Positions 7,123 to 10,768 of a stretch of DNA of 10,768 bases are shown piece after piece. The stretch spans positions 1 to 10,768 of the forward strand of contig JAGFNK010001331.1 of NCBI GenBank assembly GCA_025769875.1. Reading direction: 5' to 3'. The DNA comes from Russula earlei. Taxonomy: Eukaryota > Basidiomycota > Agaricomycetes > Russulales > Russulaceae. A program made the position numbers and the translations under genes. Position 1 is the first letter of the stretch. Each line of letters starts with the position of its first letter. The notes under the pieces were generated by a model. It made no database searches. It saw only the letters and a program-made list of their open reading frames with translations, and was not told the origin of the DNA.

Positions 7123-7521
7123 CCTTCTTGTTTTTCACAGACAGAGGAGTGGGTTGCAAAGAGGGGTCCTATTCTGAACTCTTTCTACTACAGAGTAGCT
7201 AGGGTGTTTTTATATACAGGAGAGAGGTACTAGAGATGAAAGGCATGAAAGTGAATCAAGACTGGTTGAGATGGTTGAGGCAGTCATGAAAGGCTTGAGA
7301 CATGAATGCGTCGCGTGTGCAGGGTGTGGCATGCACACGTGGTCAGTGGCAAGGGCTGGGCGATGCGATTGAGGTCTCGATGTCACACATGAGGTGGCTT
7401 GTGGTGTGTGGCCAGTGGATGGCCTGGAATGAGAGGGAGGTGGCAAAGGATAGGAGGAGGCGTCATGTCCTATTGCATTTCCCAAATGTCATTCCATAGC
7501 CAGCCATATGGCTACCTTACA
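7123..7521 (-). mobile_element. Possible third LTR type (3' LTR, left end unresolved)
   Basis: On the minus strand a purine-rich GGGAGG (7527-7522) is followed directly by TGTAAGGTAGCC, like a polypurine tract and LTR start. About 300 bp further is TATATAAAAACACCC (TATA at 7211-7216), a plausible U3/R boundary. A 12-bp palindrome AGCCATATGGCT is at 7502-7513. No matching second LTR or target duplication was found in the window, so the call is tentative and the left boundary at repeat B1 is a guess. Confidence 0.3.
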
Positions 7522-7731
7522 CCTCCCAGGGGCTTGAAACTTTGACTGTCCTTGGTCAAGTGTCTGAATGTGAGTGTTTTGAGCCTTTTGCATCTGAATT
7601 GAGGCGGTGGTCATAGCTGCTTGTGCTGTGGAAGACATGAAGGCGGCAATTGGCGATGGCAATGATGGAAGAGGCGAGGGCGATGGGAAATGGAGGCGAT
7701 GGAGACAAGGGTGGTGGTGACGAGATGGTGG
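7489..7731 (-). pseudogene. Low-complexity frame beyond the C1 arm, possible element relic
   Basis: A 97-residue minus-strand frame with ATG at 7782 (METTTPPPPQDN...) runs through C1 into this stretch, continues with proline/serine/histidine-rich sequence and a more ordinary segment (MQKAQNTHIQTLDQGQSKFQ), crosses the possible polypurine tract and stops inside the possible LTR. No family is recognised. It may be the decayed 3' end of a retroelement reading frame, or not coding at all. Confidence 0.2.
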
Positions 7732-8221
7732 CTGCATGGCGGTGGTGTTGTCTTGTGGCGGTGGCGGCGTGGTTGTCTCCATTGCAGGTGGTGGCAGCAG
7801 GCATGGACAAGGAGCGAAGGTGTAGGCGGTGAGCGTGAGTTCATAGATAGAGATGTAGGTGGCAAGGACTCAAGAATGAGGATGCGTGGGGCGGCTTGTG
7901 CAGGGGTGGGATCTGTCATCCTGCGGTGGCAGTGGCAGGGTTGTTTCCACTGCAGGTGTTGGCAGCAGATGTGGGCGAGAGCATGTGAACAGATGGGGAG
8001 GCGATGTGGGAGGCGGTGTGTGGTGTGCTGTTGGTGTCGGCGACTGCTTCTCCTGCAGCGGCAGCATGGCAGCGGCTTCTGCTCCTGTTGTGGCATGTTG
8101 TGGCTAAGTTCATGGCTGAGGCCTTCTTGGTCTTCTGGGGTGGTGCTGGTGGCGAGGGGTTGCGACGCTGCGGCGGTGCGGCGGTGCTGGTGTCACACGA
8201 AACTACTAAAGCGGCGGCTGA
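7732..8221 (-). repeat. Inverted-repeat arm C1 (CpG-decayed)
   Basis: The reverse complement matches 10224-10698 over nearly its full length, with small indels including 9 bp extra here (GCAGCGTCG on the minus strand). The shared reading includes APPQKTKKASA in one frame of both copies, but indels of other lengths follow, so selection on protein is not evident. Most differences are CpG in C2 versus TpG or CpA here. The copia-like LTR at 8222 cuts the arm at GGCTGA. Confidence 0.85.
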
Positions 8222-8701
8222 TGTTGAAAATAGACGCAGTATGTGTGATTAGATAGCAGCAGATGATAAGATCGCAGGCAGATCTATCAGACAATAGTTC
8301 AGTTTGGTTGGCACAAAACTGATATAAATAATGTACCTATCAGACAATAGCTACAACACGTCGTCAGTACTGTGAGATAAGATATCATAGTGTAAATACT
8401 CACTTCAGTTTGGTTGACACAAAACTGAAGTGATCTACGTACTTTGTGGCGTTCTTAAGTCCCTGAGACCACCACTAGATGCAGTACAGTTAACTACCAT
8501 CACGGATCACTAAGTAAGTCTGAGGATCAGTTGTAAGTAGCTACCGATTGTCCTAAATCACTCTATCAGTGTAACTAATGCATGCTGCAGCGTATGAGCT
8601 GAGCCAGTGATGCCCGGTCCGGGTGATCCGACACGTCAACACATCCGAGTTGTGATCATATCACAACACACCTGAGACTCTGGGCAGTGCAGATCTCAAC
8701 A
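8222..8701 (-). mobile_element. Copia-like LTR, copy 2 (480 bp), 3' LTR of a truncated element
   Basis: The termini are TGTTGA...TCAACA, homologous throughout to 1781-2233. Both 25-bp internal repeats are present (begin TTCAGTTTGGTTGG and TTCAGTTTGGTTGA). The flanking pentamers differ (gctga against tcccc), so it is not a solo LTR. Read on the minus strand, AGGGGGA directly precedes TGTTGAGATC, which marks a polypurine tract and a 3' LTR. It is inserted in arm C1; the uninterrupted sequence is visible at about 10224. Confidence 0.85.
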
Positions 8702-8738
8702 TCCCCCTGTGATTAAGACAGTCGGTAGATTAGATCAA
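8702..8738 (-). mobile_element. Polypurine tract and remnant of the copia-like internal region
   Basis: Only 37 bp of internal sequence remain between the LTR and repeat B2. The minus strand ends CACAGGGGGA at the LTR. The rest of the element, its 5' LTR and the other half of its target are missing, so a deletion or rearrangement took them. Confidence 0.6.
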
Positions 8739-9153
8739 TTATTGCTGTTTTCAGCGCACTTGGCGGAGCTTGAATTCCACCCAAATCAGCGCAGAAACCC
8801 CCTCAAACATGCGGGATGAATATCTCCCTCAAAACAGCTTCAATTCATATGAAAATTATTGTCCCTGAATCGCCTGAATGAGGGCTAGGCAGCCCCATTA
8901 TTTTCATGAGATTTGAGTGAGAATTGGTGGAGCTGGACTCAAGCCACCTCCACATGTGTATTAGATGAATTACAACTCAAAATCATGGTCTATATTCATT
9001 ATTTTTCCCTCATGTTGTACCCATGGGCTGTCTTGAGGCAGCCCCATAGTGTTTTTGACTCAAGTGTTGTGGTGTGCAACATTGTTTTCAGTGTGATCGG
9101 AGTGACGGCCAGCCGAGTGCTCATTGCCCCTCTTACCTCTCCATTCTGACCAT
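8739..9153. repeat. Dispersed repeat B, copy 2 (415 bp)
   Basis: This is the direct-orientation partner of 6712-7122. 8872-8995 is identical to 6845-6968. The copy begins 37 bp from the copia-like LTR and ends where the C-rich tract starts, so both borders look like junctions rather than gene ends. Confidence 0.75.
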
Positions 9154-10130
9154 ACACATACCCTGCGCCCATGCCCGCTCCAGCCTCCGTCCCTACATCG
9201 TGCACCATCGCCTCCGCCTCGCCTGCCTTGCCCATCGTCCCTGCGGTTCCCACCTCGTCCGCCGTTCCCGTCACCTCGTTCACCGCCGCCATCCTCGACT
9301 CGCCAGCCATCATCGCCTCGGCTCCACCTGCCCTCGCCGTCCCAGCATCGCCCGCATTCGCCATCGTCGCCACCTGCCCTCGCCGTCCCAGCAATCGCGC
9401 GCCCTCGTCTGTCCCCCTGCCTCCTCCCTCGCCTCTCGCCTATCGCCACTGTCCCCGTCTTAGCCCAACCAGCTCCCGCGCCCTCAGTGTCGCCTGCTAT
9501 GGCCACTGTCTCAGCTCCATGCACAACCACCATCTCAACCTCGCCCACCGACGTTTTAGCGCCGCCCGCCACTTCAGCCCTCGCAGCCTCGTCTGCCACC
9601 CCGCCTTCGTCTCATCCGCTCCCGCGCCCTCAGTCGTCTCGTCGCCCTCAGTCTCGTCCGTCGCCTCGTCCGTTGCCACAGTAGCCTCAGTCGTGCCAGC
9701 CGCCGACTTCGCATCAGTCTCCGTCTTAGCCTCGCCCGTACTCGTCAGTTCAGCCCAGTCCGTCATAGCACCAGCATCGCCAGCCGCCTCCGTCTCCACC
9801 CTGCCCTCAGCCTCAGCCTTCTCAGTCTCAGCCGCCGCCACCGCGCCCCTAGTTTTGCCAGCCGTCTCCGTCGCCCCCAGCTTCAGATCAGTGAACCGCC
9901 GCCACCGCGCTCTTAGCCTTGCCAGCCGCCTTAGTCTCGTCAGCCGCCCACCGTAGCCTCAGCCTCAGCCACCGACGTCTTAGCAGCCACACGCCGCCGT
10001 CTCCACCACCGTCTCACAAGCCACCGCCGCCACGCCCTTGTCAGCCACCGCCGTCGCCCCTGCGTCCCCTCAGTCGTCGCCTCCCCGCCCCGTCCGCCTC
10101 CACCGTCGCACCAGCTCAGTCCGCCGCCAC
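9154..10130. repeat. C-skewed low-complexity tract, decayed coding-like on both strands
   Basis: The plus strand is very rich in C and built of GCC, TCA, GTC and TCC words. On the plus strand one 261-codon frame (9171-9956) reads A/P/S/V-rich. On the minus strand, frames joined by frameshifts read A/E/T/G/K-rich, for example AETEKAEAEGRVETEAAGDA near 9832-9775, and ADETKA near 9650 and again near 9945. Pattern-preserving segments jump between frames every 100-350 bp, as in a simple-repeat coding sequence that has collected indels. The strand of any original gene cannot be decided from composition because the pattern is open both ways. No domain is recognised. Confidence 0.45.
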
Positions 10131-10229
10131 CTTCTCAGTCTCAGCCTCAGTCTTCTCAGTCTCAGCCTCAGTCTTCTCAGTCTCAGCCTCAGTCTTCTCA
10201 GTCTCACCTCAGTCTTCTCAGTCTCAGCC
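10131..10229. repeat. 21-bp minisatellite, about 4.7 copies
   Basis: Copies of a 21-bp unit containing TCAGTCTTCTCAGTCTCAGC run head to tail. The unit length is a multiple of three, so each strand encodes a heptapeptide: SVSASVF in one plus frame and AETEKTE in a minus frame. One of the last copies lacks a single G, which shifts frame. The minus heptad matches the AETEK motif found once more near 9840, so the array probably expanded from that sequence. Confidence 0.85.
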
Positions 10230-10698
10230 GCCGCTTTAGTAGTTTCGCGCGACACCAGCACCGCCGCACCGCCCAACCCCTCGCCACCAGCACCACCCCA
10301 GAAGACCAAGAAGGCCTCGGCCACGAACTTAGCCACGACACGCCACAACAGGAGCAGAAGCCGCCGCCACGTGCCGCCGCCGCAGGAGAAGCAGTCCGCG
10401 ACCCAACAGCACACCCACGCCGCCTCCCACATCGCCTCCCCATCCGTTCGCGCGCTCTGCCCCATGTCTGCTGCGACACCTGCAGTGGAGACGACCCCGC
10501 CACCACCCCGCAAGACGACAGATCCCACCCCTGCGCAAGCTGCCCACGCATCCTCTTTCTCGAGTCCTCGCCACCTACGTCTCTATCTCGAACTCACGCT
10601 CACCGCCTACGCCTTCGCCCTCGTCCCGCCTGCTGCCACCACCTACAATGGAGACACCACGCCGCCACCGCCACAAGACAACACCACTGCCACGCAAT
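10224..10698 (+). repeat. Inverted-repeat arm C2 (CpG-rich)
   Basis: This is the partner of 7732-8221 in opposite orientation and keeps the CpG sites lost there. A plus frame is open from 9984 through this arm to the window end (261 codons) without an early ATG and includes APPQKTKKASATN and TTPPPPQDNTTA, both also readable in C1. High GC makes such a frame unremarkable, so it is not called as a gene, but a partial frame extending beyond the window cannot be excluded. Confidence 0.8.
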
Positions 10699-10768
10699 CT
10701 TCGTGTCCACGTCTGCGCTCAGCATTCCAGCTGGGACTGCTCCCCTCCCCTCCTCCTCTCCTATTACC

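Noticed and set aside
6886..7233. SENWWSWTQ... frame shared with 8913-9149
   Set aside because: It starts at TTG, and the shared part is only the identical DNA core. The two copies then diverge into unrelated sequence, so repeat identity explains the match.
7690..8256. 188-residue plus-strand frame rich in W, C, R, G
   Set aside because: It runs antisense through the C1 arm and ends inside the copia-like LTR. The composition is that of a G-rich strand.
10070..10574. Minus-strand frames with RLRLRRLR repeats
   Set aside because: They are alternative frames of the minisatellite and C2 arm.

Overview
This window looks like a repeat-dominated, gene-poor stretch of a filamentous fungal genome, most likely a basidiomycete (Agaricomycete). 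That placement is an inference from three things: a short 48-nt spliceosomal intron, several LTR-retrotransposon relics with 5-bp target duplications, and CpG-to-TpG/CpA decay in repeats. I saw no bacterial operon structure, rRNA, tRNA or CRISPR array. Only one gene is convincing. It lies on the minus strand at 5511-6086 and is split by a 48-nt intron. It encodes a predicted secreted protein of 175 residues with an N-terminal signal peptide and a proline-rich tail, and it has a TATA box upstream.

Layout. (1) 1-762, 1597-1780 and 2239-about 3850 are a degenerate, non-coding repeat array in which T-rich/ATGCAT-rich blocks alternate with blocks resembling GGCCAGGACCAC...ATGGCCATCAA. (2) Three solo LTRs, all on the minus strand, interrupt the left half. 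LTR-A (763-1591) has target duplication gtcgt/gtcat. A copia-like LTR (1781-2233) has target duplication gttcc. LTR-B (4058-5002) has target duplication attac and is related to LTR-A. (3) 5008-6711 is the only apparently single-copy island and holds the secreted-protein gene with its promoter and 3' end. (4) From 6712 rightwards is a nested repeat complex: repeat B1, a possible third LTR type, one arm (C1) of an inverted repeat, a second copia-like LTR with its polypurine tract but almost no internal region, repeat B2, a strongly C-skewed low-complexity tract with a 21-bp minisatellite, and the second arm (C2).

The elements are relics. I found no reverse transcriptase, integrase, protease or RNase H reading frame, so nothing here appears autonomously mobile. 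Most long open frames fall in low-complexity or LTR sequence and are not called as genes. The observations most worth following are the spliced secreted-protein gene embedded between retroelements, the perfect hairpin just after the poly(A) signal of LTR-B, the 124-bp identical core inside otherwise diverged B repeats, and the one-sided CpG decay between the C arms.
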